Of a stretch of 14,237 nt of DNA, positions 14,166 through 14,237 are shown piece after piece. The stretch is from Propionibacteriaceae bacterium (GTDB lineage: Bacteria; Actinomycetota; Actinomycetes; Propionibacteriales; Propionibacteriaceae). Below the pieces are notes generated by a model. It was not told where the DNA came from and made no database searches. It saw only the letters and a list, made by a program, of their open reading frames with translations. Within the stretch, counting starts at the first letter, position 1, and each line of letters starts with the position of its first letter. The position numbers were made by a program, and so were the translations under genes. Location of the stretch: positions 1 through 14,237 of the forward strand of contig DMIX01000091.1 in assembly GCA_003451975.1 (NCBI GenBank), given 5' to 3'.

Positions 14166-14237
14166 GCCGGATCACTGCTTTGATGGGAGCGGAAACGACG
14201 ATCAGCGGTGCGGTCGACCGACGGCACGGCGGGGTCT

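Noticed and set aside
14153..14227. 25-residue N-terminal extension of the acyl-CoA ligase
   Set aside because: The residues do not resemble ligase N termini; GTG 14152 is preceded by a TAGGGT hexamer and matches the expected family length.
1..14237. tRNA, rRNA, CRISPR array, transposase, toxin-antitoxin or phage genes
   Set aside because: I looked for them on both strands and saw no supporting sequence; intergenic gaps are short and all substantial frames are explained by the nine genes.

Overview
The window is high-GC throughout and holds nine complete protein-coding genes packed onto both strands. There are no RNA genes, CRISPR arrays or insertion sequences that I can see. Three things point to an actinobacterium: a MurJ lipid II flippase fused to a pseudokinase and an extracytoplasmic domain (the Mycobacterium Rv3910 architecture), a DUF6049 protein directly upstream of it (Rv3909-like), and a divergent CCA-adding enzyme (Rv3907c-like). 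A family-level placement (for example Propionibacteriales) would be a guess.

Layout. Positions 1-159 are non-coding and carry three copies of a short dispersed repeat. The minus-strand pair DUF6049-murJ (5564 down to 160) overlaps by an ATGA junction and is probably one cell-envelope operon. It diverges across about 126 bp from the plus-strand CCA tRNA nucleotidyltransferase gene (5691-7148). A 199-bp gap containing a long imperfect palindrome leads to an M42-family metallopeptidase of the type named after the NAGGN osmoprotectant cassette (7348-8520). A P-loop nucleoside/nucleotide kinase-like gene (9202-8549, minus) converges on it. Back to back with the kinase, 47 bp away, is a HAD phosphatase/mutase-like gene (9250-9960), followed by a RibD/DHFR-like reductase (10037-10705). 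Then comes a MarR regulator plus MFS exporter pair (10762-12479), a typical regulator-transporter unit with a candidate autoregulatory operator over the marR promoter. The MFS stop codon overlaps the stop of a convergent long-chain acyl-CoA ligase (14152-12476, minus).

How the genes relate. DUF6049-murJ and cca belong to a conserved actinobacterial neighbourhood; the NUDIX gene found between them in Mycobacterium is absent here. marR-MFS is a second clear unit. The remaining genes look like independent housekeeping or accessory metabolic genes.

The most informative pattern I found is that every gene likely to head its own transcript has a TANNNT hexamer ending 6-9 nt before a plausible start codon. 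This is what leaderless transcription would produce, and it decides several start codons that a longest-ORF rule would get wrong. I see no obviously undescribed multi-gene system. The points most worth following are the orphan NAGGN-type peptidase, the degenerate MurJ pseudokinase and the regulatory palindromes.
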